From assembly GCF_014490665.1 (NCBI RefSeq), contig NZ_CP061038.1, positions 1,798,001-1,862,000 of the forward strand: a stretch of DNA of 64,000 nt, in the 5' to 3' direction. Shown here piece by piece: positions 54,756 to 64,000 of this stretch. The stretch's first letter is position 1. The number at the start of each line of letters is the position of its first letter. This DNA is from Sphingomonas alpina. Lineage in GTDB: Bacteria > Pseudomonadota > Alphaproteobacteria > Sphingomonadales > Sphingomonadaceae. The notes under the pieces are model-generated. The model saw nothing but the letters and a program-made list of their open reading frames with translations, was not told the origin of the DNA and ran no database searches. Position numbers and translations under genes: made by a program.

Positions 54756-55871
54756 CTACCAGCGCGAAGTTTGCCGATTTTGCCGGTCGATCGACATCAG
54801 GATACCGAGGCAGGTCAGCACGGTCAGCTGCGCCGAACTGCCGAAACTGATAAAGGGCAGGGGGATACCGACCACCGGCGCGATGCCCATCACCATCGAC
54901 ATGTTGATCGCCACATAGAGGAAGATCGTCGTCGCTAGGCCCGCCGCAGTAAGCCGGCCGAACTTGGTCTGGGCCTGCAGCGCGACATTCACGCCCCAGA
55001 AGATCACGGCGAAAAAGGCGATGATCAGCAATATTCCGCCGATCAGGCCCCATTCTTCCATCATCGTCGCCAGCGCGAAATCGGTATGGCCCTCTGGCAG
55101 GTAATCCAGATGACTCTGCGTCCCGTTGAGGAAGCCTTTGCCGAAAATGCCGCCCGAGCCGATCGCGATCTTCGACTGGCTGATATGATAGCCCGTACCG
55201 AGTGGATCACTTTCGGGGTTGAGAAACACCAGGATGCGGTTGCGCTGATAACCGTGCAGCACGAAATTGACCGCGAGCGGGATCGCCGCGCCCAATGCCA
55301 GCGCGCCGCCGATGAACAGCCTCAGCGGCACGCCTGCCAGGAACATCACCACCACGCCGCCCATGCAGATCATCAGCGCGGTGCCCAGATCGGGCTGCAG
55401 CATGACCAGCGCGCCCGGCACGCCGATCAGCAGTGCCGCTGGCCAGATCGCACCGAAACGCCGCGTCTCGTTGGGCGGCAGCATGTCGTAGAACTTGGCG
55501 CAGGCGAGCACGATAAACGGCTTCATGAACTCGGACGGCTGTAATCGGATAATGCCGAGATCAAGCCAGCGCTGGCTGCCGCCGCGCACTGCGCCGAGCA
55601 ATTCGACGAGCACGAGCGCGACGACCAGCCCGGCATAGACCGGAAGCGCGATATTGCTCCACACCGATTCCCGCACCCGCGACAATGCGATCGCGCCGGC
55701 GAGCAGGATGAAGAACCGGATCCCCTGGTTGAGCGCCCAGGGCCGAAGCGAGCCGCCGGCCGCGGAATAGAGTACGACAAGTCCGAAACAGCCGATCAGG
55801 ATCACCAGCAAGATAATCCGCCAAGGTAGCTGCGCGAGCGGGGCGGGGACGAAGTTGAGGCCCGGGTTCAT
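54756..55871 (-). CDS. rodA: Rod shape-determining protein RodA (peptidoglycan glycosyltransferase)
   Basis: A 371-residue SEDS-family membrane protein with about ten helices that polymerises peptidoglycan for lateral wall growth together with PBP2. The start at 55871 (MNPGLNFVPAPLAQLPWRII) overlaps the mrdA stop by four bases. Family motifs are RWLDLGIIRLQPSEFMKPF, LQPDLGTAL, SQSKIAIGSGGIFGKGFLNG with the conserved GTQSHLDYLPEGHTDF, and PFISFGSSAQL near the C-terminus. It is the last gene of the mre-mrd operon. Confidence 0.95.
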   Translation of the reverse strand: MNPGLNFVPAPLAQLPWRIILLVILIGCFGLVVLYSAAGGSLRPWALNQGIRFFILLAGAIALSRVRESVWSNIALPVYAGLVVALVLVELLGAVRGGSQRWLDLGIIRLQPSEFMKPFIVLACAKFYDMLPPNETRRFGAIWPAALLIGVPGALVMLQPDLGTALMICMGGVVVMFLAGVPLRLFIGGALALGAAIPLAVNFVLHGYQRNRILVFLNPESDPLGTGYHISQSKIAIGSGGIFGKGFLNGTQSHLDYLPEGHTDFALATMMEEWGLIGGILLIIAFFAVIFWGVNVALQAQTKFGRLTAAGLATTIFLYVAINMSMVMGIAPVVGIPLPFISFGSSAQLTVLTCLGILMSIDRQNRQTSRW

Positions 55872-57985
55872 TCCTGTGACTCCGTCGATCCGACCTGGGC
55901 GATGCCGTTGCCCGATGCAGTCGCGGCACCCAGCGCCTCGGCGGTCGCATTCTGCGCCGCGGTCGCGGCTTCCACGGCCGGCGCGGCGGTCGGCTGGGTG
56001 GCATTGGTCTCGGTCGCCGCGCCGACACCGGGCGCCGGGGCATTGGCGGCAGCGCGGAACGCGGCGGCCTGTGCCGCGCCGCGTGTCGCGATGTCGCCGC
56101 CCCAAGTCGGCTCACCTTCGGCAAGCGCCGCCAATGCGCGATCACGATCGAACATATAGGTCATGATGTCGCGCGCGATCAGCGGTGTGTCGAGATTGCG
56201 GATCAAATGGCCGTTATGCTCAAGCACGATGCCGGCGGCATATTTGGGTTTGTCGGCCGGCGCGAAGCACACGAACAGCGCGTGATCGCGCAGCTTGAAT
56301 GGGAGCTGCCGGTTGTTGAGCACCCCACTGCCGCGCTCGGCCATGGTGATACGACGAACCTGTGCAGTGCCGGTCTTGGCCGCCAGTGTGATGCCCGGGA
56401 CCTGCAATCGCGCCGATCCTGCCGTGCCGCCCTGATTGACCACGCCGAACATCGCGTCACGCACGATCGCAAGATGCTCGGCGCTTGCAGCAAGCGGGGC
56501 AGCGAGCGGCGCGCGCCCGTTCATCAGCAGGCGCGGCTGGAGGTGTCGGCCGGAGCCGATCCGCGCCGCCATCACAGCCAGCTGCAGCGGGTTGGCGAGC
56601 ACATAGCCCTGGCCGATCGACGCGTTGAGCGAATCCGCGACGGTCCAGGCGTCCTTGTATTTCTTCAACTTCCACGCGCTGTCGGGGACGGTGCCGTAGC
56701 GCTGCGTGTCGAACGGGAGATGATATTTCTCGCCCAGTCCGCACATCCGCGCCACTGGTGCGATCGCATCATAGCCGACCCGGCGGATCATTTCGTAGAA
56801 ATAGATGTCGCAGCTCTGCATGACCGCATTCTTCATGTCGAGCGGCCCATGCCCGCGGCGCTTGTGGCAATGGAATACGCCATTGCCGACCCGCATCGCG
56901 CCGGAGCAGCTGACCCGTGCATGCGGGTCGACCCCGGCCATCAGGAGCGCCAGCGCGTTCATCGGCTTGACCGTCGACCCCGGCGGATACAGCCCCTGCA
57001 GCGTCTTGTTCATCAGCGGGACGTGATCGTCGTCCGACAGCATCTTCCATTCGAGATGGCTGATTCCGTCGGAAAAACTGTTCGGATCATAAGCGGGCAT
57101 CGACACCATCGCCAGGATGTCGCCGCTGTCACAATCGATCACCACCGCGGATCCGCTGTTTGTGCCCAGCCGTCTGGCGGCATATTCCTGCAGGCCCGCA
57201 TCGATTGTCAGTCGCGCGGTCTGACCCGGCGTGTCACTGCGCGTTTCTAGCTCGCGGACCACTTTGCCGCGTGCCGTGACCTCGACCCGCTTCGCGCCAG
57301 GTTCGCCACGCAGTGATTTTTCCAGCGTCTTCTCAAGCCCATCCTTGCCCAGTTTGAAACCAGGTGTGACCATCAACGGGTCTTTGGTCTTCTGATATTG
57401 CTCGGCGGACGCCGCGCCGACATAGCCGGTCAAGTGCGCGACCGCCGGACCGGCCGGATAGCTGCGCGCGAAACCGCGCGTCGGCGCGACGCCGATCAGT
57501 TCGGGCAGGCGCACGCTGACGGCGGCAAATTGCTCCCAGTTGAGATTCTCCGCGACCTGCACCGGCTGGAATCCCGCCGCATGTTTCAGGTCGGTGGCGA
57601 TGCGATCCATCTCTTCGGGCGGCAAGGCCAGGATGTCGCGCAGCAGCGCGAGCACGCGATCCTTGTCCTCGAGCCGGTCGGGGATGATGTCGACGCGGAA
57701 ATCGGTGCGGTTGTTGGCCAGCGGGGCGCCGTGACGATCGACGATCCAGCCGCGCCGGGGCGGCACCAGCGTCATGTTGACGCGGTTGCTCTCGGCCAGC
57801 ATGCGGTAGCGTTCATTCTCGGCGACGGCCAGCCAGGTCATGCGCCCGGCCAAAGTCACGGCGACAAGACCTTGCCCCACGCCGAGCATCATCGCCCGGC
57901 GGCTGAAACTATAGGTTTGGGACGCTTCGGTAACGTTCCGCATGGTCAGGGTGCGCGCCTTTTCATGCGCCTTCGCGTTTGCCAT
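55868..57985 (-). CDS. mrdA: Penicillin-binding protein 2 (transpeptidase)
   Basis: A 705-residue class B PBP that crosslinks lateral-wall peptidoglycan with RodA. It has one N-terminal helix (about 32-52), a dimerisation domain and the transpeptidase domain with catalytic S337-T-V-K340 in PPGSTVKPM and KTG at 537-539 (KTGTAQV). The C-terminal about 80 residues are Ala-rich and low in complexity, longer than in E. coli. Start 57985 overlaps mreD by 23 bases; an alternative at 57943 (MRNVTEAS) avoids the overlap. Confidence 0.93.
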   Translation of the reverse strand: MANAKAHEKARTLTMRNVTEASQTYSFSRRAMMLGVGQGLVAVTLAGRMTWLAVAENERYRMLAESNRVNMTLVPPRRGWIVDRHGAPLANNRTDFRVDIIPDRLEDKDRVLALLRDILALPPEEMDRIATDLKHAAGFQPVQVAENLNWEQFAAVSVRLPELIGVAPTRGFARSYPAGPAVAHLTGYVGAASAEQYQKTKDPLMVTPGFKLGKDGLEKTLEKSLRGEPGAKRVEVTARGKVVRELETRSDTPGQTARLTIDAGLQEYAARRLGTNSGSAVVIDCDSGDILAMVSMPAYDPNSFSDGISHLEWKMLSDDDHVPLMNKTLQGLYPPGSTVKPMNALALLMAGVDPHARVSCSGAMRVGNGVFHCHKRRGHGPLDMKNAVMQSCDIYFYEMIRRVGYDAIAPVARMCGLGEKYHLPFDTQRYGTVPDSAWKLKKYKDAWTVADSLNASIGQGYVLANPLQLAVMAARIGSGRHLQPRLLMNGRAPLAAPLAASAEHLAIVRDAMFGVVNQGGTAGSARLQVPGITLAAKTGTAQVRRITMAERGSGVLNNRQLPFKLRDHALFVCFAPADKPKYAAGIVLEHNGHLIRNLDTPLIARDIMTYMFDRDRALAALAEGEPTWGGDIATRGAAQAAAFRAAANAPAPGVGAATETNATQPTAAPAVEAATAAQNATAEALGAATASGNGIAQVGSTESQE

Positions 57986-58475
57986 CCAGCCACGCGCAGA
58001 ACCGTGCGACCAGCGGGAACAACATGATCGAGATGATGGCTTGCATCAAGAGGACGGTATCGACATGCGCGCCGATCGGCGCGGCAATCAGCCGCCCCGC
58101 AATCAGGCAAAAGCCGGTCGCGCCGGCAGCGATCAGCCAATTCTGCCAGAAATCGCGGAACACCAAGCGCTGATCGATCGTGTCGATGACGAAGAAGCAG
58201 ATCATCCATAGCAGCATGGCGCTGCCCAAAGGCTGACCCGACACGAGGTCGTCGAAAAGGCCGAGCGGCAATGCCGCCCAGATCGCGAACGCGTCGGGCC
58301 GCATCAGCCGCCAGCCGAGCAGCACGAGCAGACCGAGCGGCGGCAGTAGCGGGAAGCTTGCGACATAGGGCCAGAGGGTGATCAGCGAGGCGATCATCAC
58401 CGACGCGGCGGGGATGATCCGCTGCAGCATCGGCGCGGGTGTCGGGTCGAACGGGTTGCGGGCCGGTGCTCTCAT
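57963..58475 (-). CDS. mreD: Rod shape-determining protein MreD
   Basis: A 170-residue inner-membrane protein with about five helices (LITLWPYVASFPLLPPLGLL, WMICFFVIDTIDQRLVF). WAALPLGLFDDLVSGQPLGS is the conserved MreD motif with the acidic D-D pair. It links the elongation complex to MreC. The start overlaps the mreC stop by four bases. It is typical in length. Confidence 0.9.
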   Translation of the reverse strand: MRAPARNPFDPTPAPMLQRIIPAASVMIASLITLWPYVASFPLLPPLGLLVLLGWRLMRPDAFAIWAALPLGLFDDLVSGQPLGSAMLLWMICFFVIDTIDQRLVFRDFWQNWLIAAGATGFCLIAGRLIAAPIGAHVDTVLLMQAIISIMLFPLVARFCAWLDGKREGA

Positions 58476-59359
58476 GGCGCGGGGGCGGTCGTGGTGGCGG
58501 GGGGCGTGGGCTGCTGGATCGGCATGAAACCTTGCTGCACCAGCGCGAAATCGAGCGTGTCGGGCTGCGCGAAGCTCCGTGCGAGCGCGGTGTCGCGCGA
58601 CCGGCGCACGATGCGTGCGACCGGGACATTGGGCGAATAGATGCCGCCGGTGCCCGATGTCACGAACACGTCACCGGGCTCGAACGCGACATTCGACACG
58701 CTGACCGACCGGACGTCGATCATGCCATCGCCGCGCCCCGCGGCCAGTGCCGGCAGCCCGTCACGCGTGCGCCGTACCGGCACGATGCTCTCGGGATCGG
58801 TGATGAGCAGCACGCGCGCCGTGTTGGGTCCGGTTTCCAGGATTCGGCCGACCAGCCCTTCCGGGCCGCGGACCGGCTGTCCGATACGCACGCCCTGCCA
58901 CGAGCCGGCATTGAGCACCGCGTACCGACGCGTGCTCGATCCGGAAGAACTAACCAGCCGTGCCGCGACCACCGGATCGGCGACGCGCTCGCGCAAATGA
59001 AGCAATGTCTTCAGCCGGTGGTTGTCATAGGACAAGGTTCGCGCGCGCAGCAGCAGGGCGCGGTTGGCCTCCAGCTCTTTACGCAGCGCGGCATTTTTCT
59101 GCATGACCGTGAAATGATTGCCGATTCCCGTTGGGATCGACGCGATACCGCGCCCGAGCCCCGCGAACCCCGAAGAAATCGGAGTCGTCACTTCTGCTAC
59201 GGCCGCCCGCAGGGGAGCGAAGGCAGGCGGGTTCAATGTCGCGAAGACAAGCAGGACCACCGCGACAATCGCTCCGGCGACCGCGATCACATAACCCAGG
59301 AACAAACCATATTGCGCCCGCCGCGAAAAACCCGGGCGCCGGTTGCGAGACGGCGCCAT
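58472..59359 (-). CDS. mreC: Rod shape-determining protein MreC
   Basis: A 295-residue protein with one N-terminal membrane helix (YGLFLGYVIAVAGAIVAVVL), a short coiled coil (about 85-120, KNAALRKELEANRALLLRAR) and the double beta-barrel periplasmic domain (GSWQGVRIGQPVRGPEGLVG, DVFVTSGTGGIYSPNVPVAR). It activates PBP2-RodA. The C-terminus is Pro/Ala/Thr-rich. It is separated from mreB by 76 bases that hold a small hairpin. Confidence 0.93.
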   Translation of the reverse strand: MAPSRNRRPGFSRRAQYGLFLGYVIAVAGAIVAVVLLVFATLNPPAFAPLRAAVAEVTTPISSGFAGLGRGIASIPTGIGNHFTVMQKNAALRKELEANRALLLRARTLSYDNHRLKTLLHLRERVADPVVAARLVSSSGSSTRRYAVLNAGSWQGVRIGQPVRGPEGLVGRILETGPNTARVLLITDPESIVPVRRTRDGLPALAAGRGDGMIDVRSVSVSNVAFEPGDVFVTSGTGGIYSPNVPVARIVRRSRDTALARSFAQPDTLDFALVQQGFMPIQQPTPPATTTAPAP

Positions 59360-59370
59360 CTTACCCCCTT

Positions 59371-59398
59371 AAAAGCCCCGTGCCGGTTCAAAGGCACG
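59371..59398 (-). promoter_or_regulatory. Hairpin between mreB and mreC
   Basis: On the minus strand CGTGCC (59393-59398) pairs with GGCACG (59379-59384) around an 8-base loop, followed by gggcttttaag. It resembles a weak intrinsic terminator or attenuator and could make mreB more abundant than the downstream genes. Confidence 0.35.
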
Positions 59399-59435
59399 AG
59401 GACAAAAAAGCATCACGGCGTACGCTCGCACCCGA

Positions 59436-60485
<1,050 letters not shown>

Positions 60486-60646
60486 TTATTCCGTTTCAGG
60501 CCGCCCCCGCGTTTACGGGAACTGGCAGTTCGCACCGATCCTCCGCGAAACGATTATATCCGAAAGATCCAGTGCGGAAATTCCACGCTCTGGATGCCTG
60601 TAGATGCGGGTCGCGGGATGCCGTCGCTTGGGCTACAGCATCACCC

Positions 60647-62437
60647 ATGTCAATACGGCGCCTCCCCGAACATCTCGTCAATCGTATCGCTGCCGGTGAA
60701 GTGGTCGAACGGCCCGCCAGTGCGTTGAAGGAACTGGTCGAAAACGCAGTCGATGCGGGGGCGACTCGCATCGATATCCGCCTGCGCGCCGGCGGTGTGG
60801 ACGGAATCGAGGTGATCGATGACGGTTGCGGCATGACACCGCCCGATATGGCGCTGGCGCTCGAGCGTCATGCGACTTCCAAGCTCCCCGACGAAGCGAT
60901 CGAAGCGGTCACGACGCTCGGTTTTCGCGGTGAAGCGTTGCCCTCGATCGCCAGCGTCGCGCGCATGACGCTCGAGAGCCGGGTGCGCGGCGCGGAAGGC
61001 TGGTCGCGCGTGGTCGATAATGGCCTGCTCGACTCCGAAGGGCCGGTCGGAATCCCACCCGGCACGCGGGTGCGTGTCGACGGATTGTTCGAACGCGTGC
61101 CGGCACGCCGCAAGTTCCTGCGTTCGGCCCGGTCGGAATATGCCGCCTGTCTCGACGTGGTGAAGCGCCTCGCCATGGCAAACCCCGATATCGGCTTTTC
61201 GGTCGAGCATGACGGCCGACGCGTCCTGTCGGTGTCAGGCGGGGAGAGCCTGCCCGACCGCGTCGCCGCGCTGACCGATCGCGGGCTGGTCGAAAACGGC
61301 ATTGTCATCGAACTGGAACGCGAGGGCCTGAAGCTTGGCGGAATCGCCGGCCTGCCGACCTTCAATCGCGGCATTGCCGATCATCAATATCTCTTCGTCA
61401 ATGGCCGCCCGGTGAAGGACCGGCTGCTGGTCGGTGCGGTGCGCGGTGCCTATGCCGAACTGCTCGCGCGCGACCGTCATGCCGTGGTCGCCTTGTTCCT
61501 CGACGTGCCGAGCGACGCGGTCGATGTGAACGTCCATCCGGCCAAGACCGAAGTCCGTTTCCGCGAACCCGCGATGGTGCGCGGCATGATCGTCAGCGGT
61601 CTGCGCCGCGCACTCGACGAGGCCGGCCACCGTAGCGCGCAGCGCCCGAGCAGCGATGCGATGGCGGCATGGCAAAGTGAGCCAATGTCGCCGCCTGCGC
61701 CGCAGCTCTGGGACCGGCAGGATGTGGAACAATGGGACGCGCCGCCTTCATCAGCGCCCCAGACACGCTACGCCGTCCAGGATCGCAGGCCGAGCTTCAT
61801 CCCGCCGCCCATGGCGCGAGCCGAACCGGCTTATGCGCCGCCGCCGGAAACGACCAGCTATCCGCTCGGCGTTGCGCGTGGCCAGGTGGCGAAGACCTAT
61901 ATCGTTGCCGAAGCCGAAGATGGCCTGGTGTTGGTCGACCAGCATGCCGCGCATGAGCGCCTGGTGCTGGAACGGATGCGCAAAGCCATGGCGACTGGCG
62001 GTGTCGCGAGCCAGGCGCTGCTGCTTCCTGAGGTGATCGAACTCGACGAACCCGCCTGCGACCGGCTTGAGGCGCGCGCGGAGGAACTGAGCGAGTTCGG
62101 CCTCGACCTCGAGCGCTTCGGCCCGCGCGCGATGCTGATCCGCGCCGTGCCGGCGATGCTGGGGCAGGGCGATGTGATCGGTCTGGTCACTGACCTGGCC
62201 GATGAACTCGCCGCGTTCGACGAAGCGCTGAGCCTGAAGGAACGGCTCGACCATGTCGCCGCGACCATGGCTTGCCACGGCTCGGTTCGCGCCGGACGCA
62301 TCCTGTCGGTGACCGAGATGAATGCGCTGCTCCGCGAAATGGAGGTCACGCCGCATTCGGGGCAATGCAACCATGGGCGACCGACCTGGGTAAAGCTGGC
62401 GCATGGCGATATCGAGAAGCTGTTCGGGCGGAAATAG
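60647..62437 (+). CDS. mutL: DNA mismatch repair protein MutL
   Basis: A 596-residue GHKL ATPase linking MutS to strand incision. ATP motifs: E29 and N33 in KELVENAVDAGA, DDGCGM (58-63) and GFRGEAL (92-98). A variable linker rich in Pro (about 340-400) joins to the C-terminal domain, which carries the endonuclease metal motif DQHAAHERLVLE (431-442) and the CNHGRP motif (574-579). It is therefore the nicking type found in bacteria without MutH. The start at 60647 (MSIRRLPEHL) is where similarity begins; the open frame extends upstream without family residues. It is divergent from mreB. Confidence 0.95.
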   Translation: MSIRRLPEHLVNRIAAGEVVERPASALKELVENAVDAGATRIDIRLRAGGVDGIEVIDDGCGMTPPDMALALERHATSKLPDEAIEAVTTLGFRGEALPSIASVARMTLESRVRGAEGWSRVVDNGLLDSEGPVGIPPGTRVRVDGLFERVPARRKFLRSARSEYAACLDVVKRLAMANPDIGFSVEHDGRRVLSVSGGESLPDRVAALTDRGLVENGIVIELEREGLKLGGIAGLPTFNRGIADHQYLFVNGRPVKDRLLVGAVRGAYAELLARDRHAVVALFLDVPSDAVDVNVHPAKTEVRFREPAMVRGMIVSGLRRALDEAGHRSAQRPSSDAMAAWQSEPMSPPAPQLWDRQDVEQWDAPPSSAPQTRYAVQDRRPSFIPPPMARAEPAYAPPPETTSYPLGVARGQVAKTYIVAEAEDGLVLVDQHAAHERLVLERMRKAMATGGVASQALLLPEVIELDEPACDRLEARAEELSEFGLDLERFGPRAMLIRAVPAMLGQGDVIGLVTDLADELAAFDEALSLKERLDHVAATMACHGSVRAGRILSVTEMNALLREMEVTPHSGQCNHGRPTWVKLAHGDIEKLFGRK

Positions 62438-62524
62438 ATCGATCCGCACCCTTGATTTCGCAGGATGACACCCCGCGAAAGGCGAGATCGGACGGCGTTT
62501 CGCAACCAGTATCAGCGCGGTCTG

Positions 62525-62759
62525 TTGGCTGTTCCTGGCTGTTAATTCGGAAAATACAATTCGCTGGCTGTTAAGTTGATGCATTCGATCAAAAATATCG
62601 ATTTGTTTCAATGGTTTGATAGGTGTTGGCTGTTATCGAATAACAGCCAGGTAACAGCCAGCATAACAGCCAGGGAACAGCGAAGGTGCTGGCTGTTCCG
62701 GCCGAAACAGCCAGCGCCGGATGGCTCAATATTTCTCAGTCATGTCAAAGAGCGGGGCG
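62525..62759 (-). repeat. Complex repeat element, copy B (CTGGCTGTT type)
   Basis: A non-coding element of about 235 nt, inverted relative to copy A. Read on the minus strand it opens CGCCCCGCTCTTTGACATGA and closes with aacttaacagcc, then tattttccgaattaacagcc. Nine units of the 9-mer (C/T)TGGCTGTT or its complement lie at 62525, 62535, 62564, 62626, 62642, 62653, 62665, 62689 and 62706, plus a variant at 62676. No coding frame is supported in 62438-62894. Confidence 0.8.
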
Positions 62760-62894
62760 GAAACGTGTGTGACGCTCCGTACCGATTCAAGCTGCCATGG
62801 TCCGCACCGGCGTTGAATCGGGAAACGGCACGCGTCGCAGTCCGGATACCGGCCACTATGGTTGCAGCGTCAAACCTCCCTGTTAAAGCGCCCC

Positions 62895-63674
62895 ATGCAT
62901 CTTACGATCGAGATCCTCGGACTGCTCTGCGTGGTCGCCTTTCTGGCCGGTCTGATCGATGCGTTGGCCGGGGGCGGGGGATTGCTGACCATTCCAGCGC
63001 TGATGGCGGCGGGGATTCCGCCGGTGTCCGCACTGGCGACCAACAAGCTGCAGAGCACCTTCGGGACGGGAGGGGCGTTCCTCGCCTTTGCCCGCAAGGG
63101 GCATGTCGACTTTCGCCGCTTTGCTTGGCCGGCGCTGGCGGCTTTGGTTGGGGCAGGGCTCGGCTCGTTTGCGGTGCAGCAGGTCGACCCGTCTTTTCTC
63201 GCCGGCTTCGTGCCGGTGCTACTGATTGCGATGGGGATCTATTTCCTCGTCGCACCGAAGATGAGCGATATGGATCGCCATAGCCGCCTCGGTGTCGCCG
63301 GGCTGACCATGATCGTCGGCATGATCGGGCTGTATGACGGCTTTTTCGGACCCGGCACCGGATCGTTTTTCACCACCGCGCTGGTCGCGCTGGGCGGACT
63401 CGGCCTGGTTCGGGCCATCGCCCACGCTAAATTCCTCAACTTCTGTACCAACCTTGCGGGGCTGACCGTGATGATCGCCGGTGGCAAGGTGATCTGGCTG
63501 CTGGGGTTTTCGATGGCGGCGGCCAGCATCGCCGGCAATCAGGTCGGTGCCCATCTGGCGATGCGTTTCGGCGGCCGGGGTGTTCGCCCCTTGCTGGTGC
63601 TCATGTCGTTCGTGCTGACCATCAAGCTTCTGTCCGACCCGGCGAATCCATTGCGCGTCTATCTCGGCTGGTGA
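62895..63674 (+). CDS. TauE/SafE family anion exporter
   Basis: A 259-residue membrane protein with about eight helices. The first repeat has LAGLIDALAGGGGLLTIPAL, the family Gly-rich motif, and PVSALATNKLQSTFGTGGAF; the second has GLYDGFFGPGTGSFFTTALV. This is the YfcA-like subgroup (formerly DUF81), more distant from the TauE at 31535. The start at 62895 (MHLTIEIL) was chosen for homology. The substrate is unknown; sulfite or organic anions are typical. Confidence 0.85.
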   Translation: MHLTIEILGLLCVVAFLAGLIDALAGGGGLLTIPALMAAGIPPVSALATNKLQSTFGTGGAFLAFARKGHVDFRRFAWPALAALVGAGLGSFAVQQVDPSFLAGFVPVLLIAMGIYFLVAPKMSDMDRHSRLGVAGLTMIVGMIGLYDGFFGPGTGSFFTTALVALGGLGLVRAIAHAKFLNFCTNLAGLTVMIAGGKVIWLLGFSMAAASIAGNQVGAHLAMRFGGRGVRPLLVLMSFVLTIKLLSDPANPLRVYLGW

Positions 63675-63954
63675 GGAGAATATCGCCGATCGATCGGCCC
63701 GAGAGAAAAAGGATAGCATTGACTATTTTATTTTCCTGAGGCTAGATTGAAGACGACCCGAAACCATTCCGGCAATTCCTGGACGAGAACGGCGTCAACG
63801 AACTCGATTCCGGAAGGCTTGCGGCATGTGCGCGATATCTGTTCGACGCGAAAAGGTTCCGGGATATCGCGAAAAGATTCTTGTTCAGCTGAGGGCAACC
63901 TTTGCATCCGGCGCGCATTTTCAGGGCAAGTCATCGAAACAGAACAGAAGCATC
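63675..63954. other. Intergenic, nothing recognised
   Basis: A 280-bp gap. Several short inverted words occur (ttcgacgcgaaaag, gatatcgcgaaaag), but no gene, terminator or known repeat is convincing. The right part should hold the promoter of the gene at 63955. Confidence 0.4.
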
Positions 63955-64000
63955 ATGAAAACCATCGTCCCCCTGTTTCTCGCCCTACTCCCACTGGCCG
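63955..64000 (+). CDS. Start of a secreted protein, cut by the window edge
   Basis: ATG at 63955 opens MKTIVPLFLALLPLA, a basic start then a hydrophobic run, which is the beginning of a signal peptide. Only 15 codons are visible, so no family can be given. A weak purine stretch (agaacagaag) precedes it. Confidence 0.45.
   Translation, partial: MKTIVPLFLALLPLA

Noticed and set aside
62525..62720. CRISPR array
   Set aside because: The repeated unit is 9 nt, spacing is irregular and units occur in both orientations; no cas genes are near.
63728..63934. A 68-residue minus-strand open frame near the right edge
   Set aside because: No ribosome site, no motif, and it covers a region of short inverted words.

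Overview
The window looks like chromosomal DNA of a GC-rich alphaproteobacterium of the Sphingomonadaceae (Sphingomonas-like). This rests on six large TonB-dependent receptors, the mreB-mreC-mreD-mrdA-rodA order, a MutL that carries the endonuclease motif, and intergenic palindromes (cttcgccgggg and ttcgacaagctcagggcgaac types) that I associate with sphingomonads. No insertion sequence, rRNA or CRISPR array was seen. One tRNA (Lys, CTT) is present.

Layout, left to right. 1-108: start of a gamma-carbonic-anhydrase-like gene (minus strand, cut by the window edge). 0.4-3.8 kb: Fur-box-like site, TonB receptor and PepSY membrane protein (iron uptake). 3.8-8.8 kb: ABC-F ATPase, a divergent SDR/AraC pair and an unrecognised lipoprotein. 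9.1-15.1 kb: a pentose-phosphate cluster (rpiA, tkt, tal, gnd, HAD phosphatase). 15.2-18.2 kb: divergent HxlR/azoreductase, an aldehyde dehydrogenase and a strong candidate small RNA on the minus strand. 18.5-22.0 kb: TonB receptor and a convergent carboxylesterase. 22.5-26.6 kb: LysR regulator divergent from a small oxidoreductase/hydrolase operon ending in msrB.

26.6-39.9 kb is a sulfur-scavenging region. It holds a TonB receptor translationally coupled to a Tat-signal PLP aminotransferase (frameshifted here) and a serine acetyltransferase, a TauE/SafE exporter, and a second TonB receptor followed by an AtsK-type alkylsulfatase, an SsuA-SsuC-SsuB ABC transporter and SsuD. The two receptors share a 24-bp operator-like sequence just upstream of their starts. 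Inferred role: take up organosulfur compounds, release sulfite or sulfate, feed cysteine synthesis and export excess sulfite. 40.2-47.9 kb is a rhamnoside-use cluster: MFS importer, esterase and cytoplasmic GH78 rhamnosidase overlapping by 4 nt each, a frameshifted TetR gene and a TonB receptor.

48.4-54.6 kb looks accessory: an MFS exporter, a decayed conjugative relaxase fragment, a LysR-controlled operon (GlcG-like, SDR, SnoaL-like, VOC) and a truncated SDR ending 5 nt from the tRNA-Lys 3' end. Beyond the tRNA lies core genome: rodA, mrdA, mreD, mreC and mreB on the minus strand, mutL on the plus strand, a second TauE/SafE gene, and the first codons of a secreted protein at the right edge.

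Unusual non-coding content: a pair of about 230-nt elements (22.2 and 62.6 kb) with the same ends but each filled with its own version of a 9-nt AACAGCNNN motif in both orientations; several dispersed repeats; and the small RNA candidate at 18.12-18.21 kb. Two genes carry single frameshifts, which may be real decay or assembly indels.
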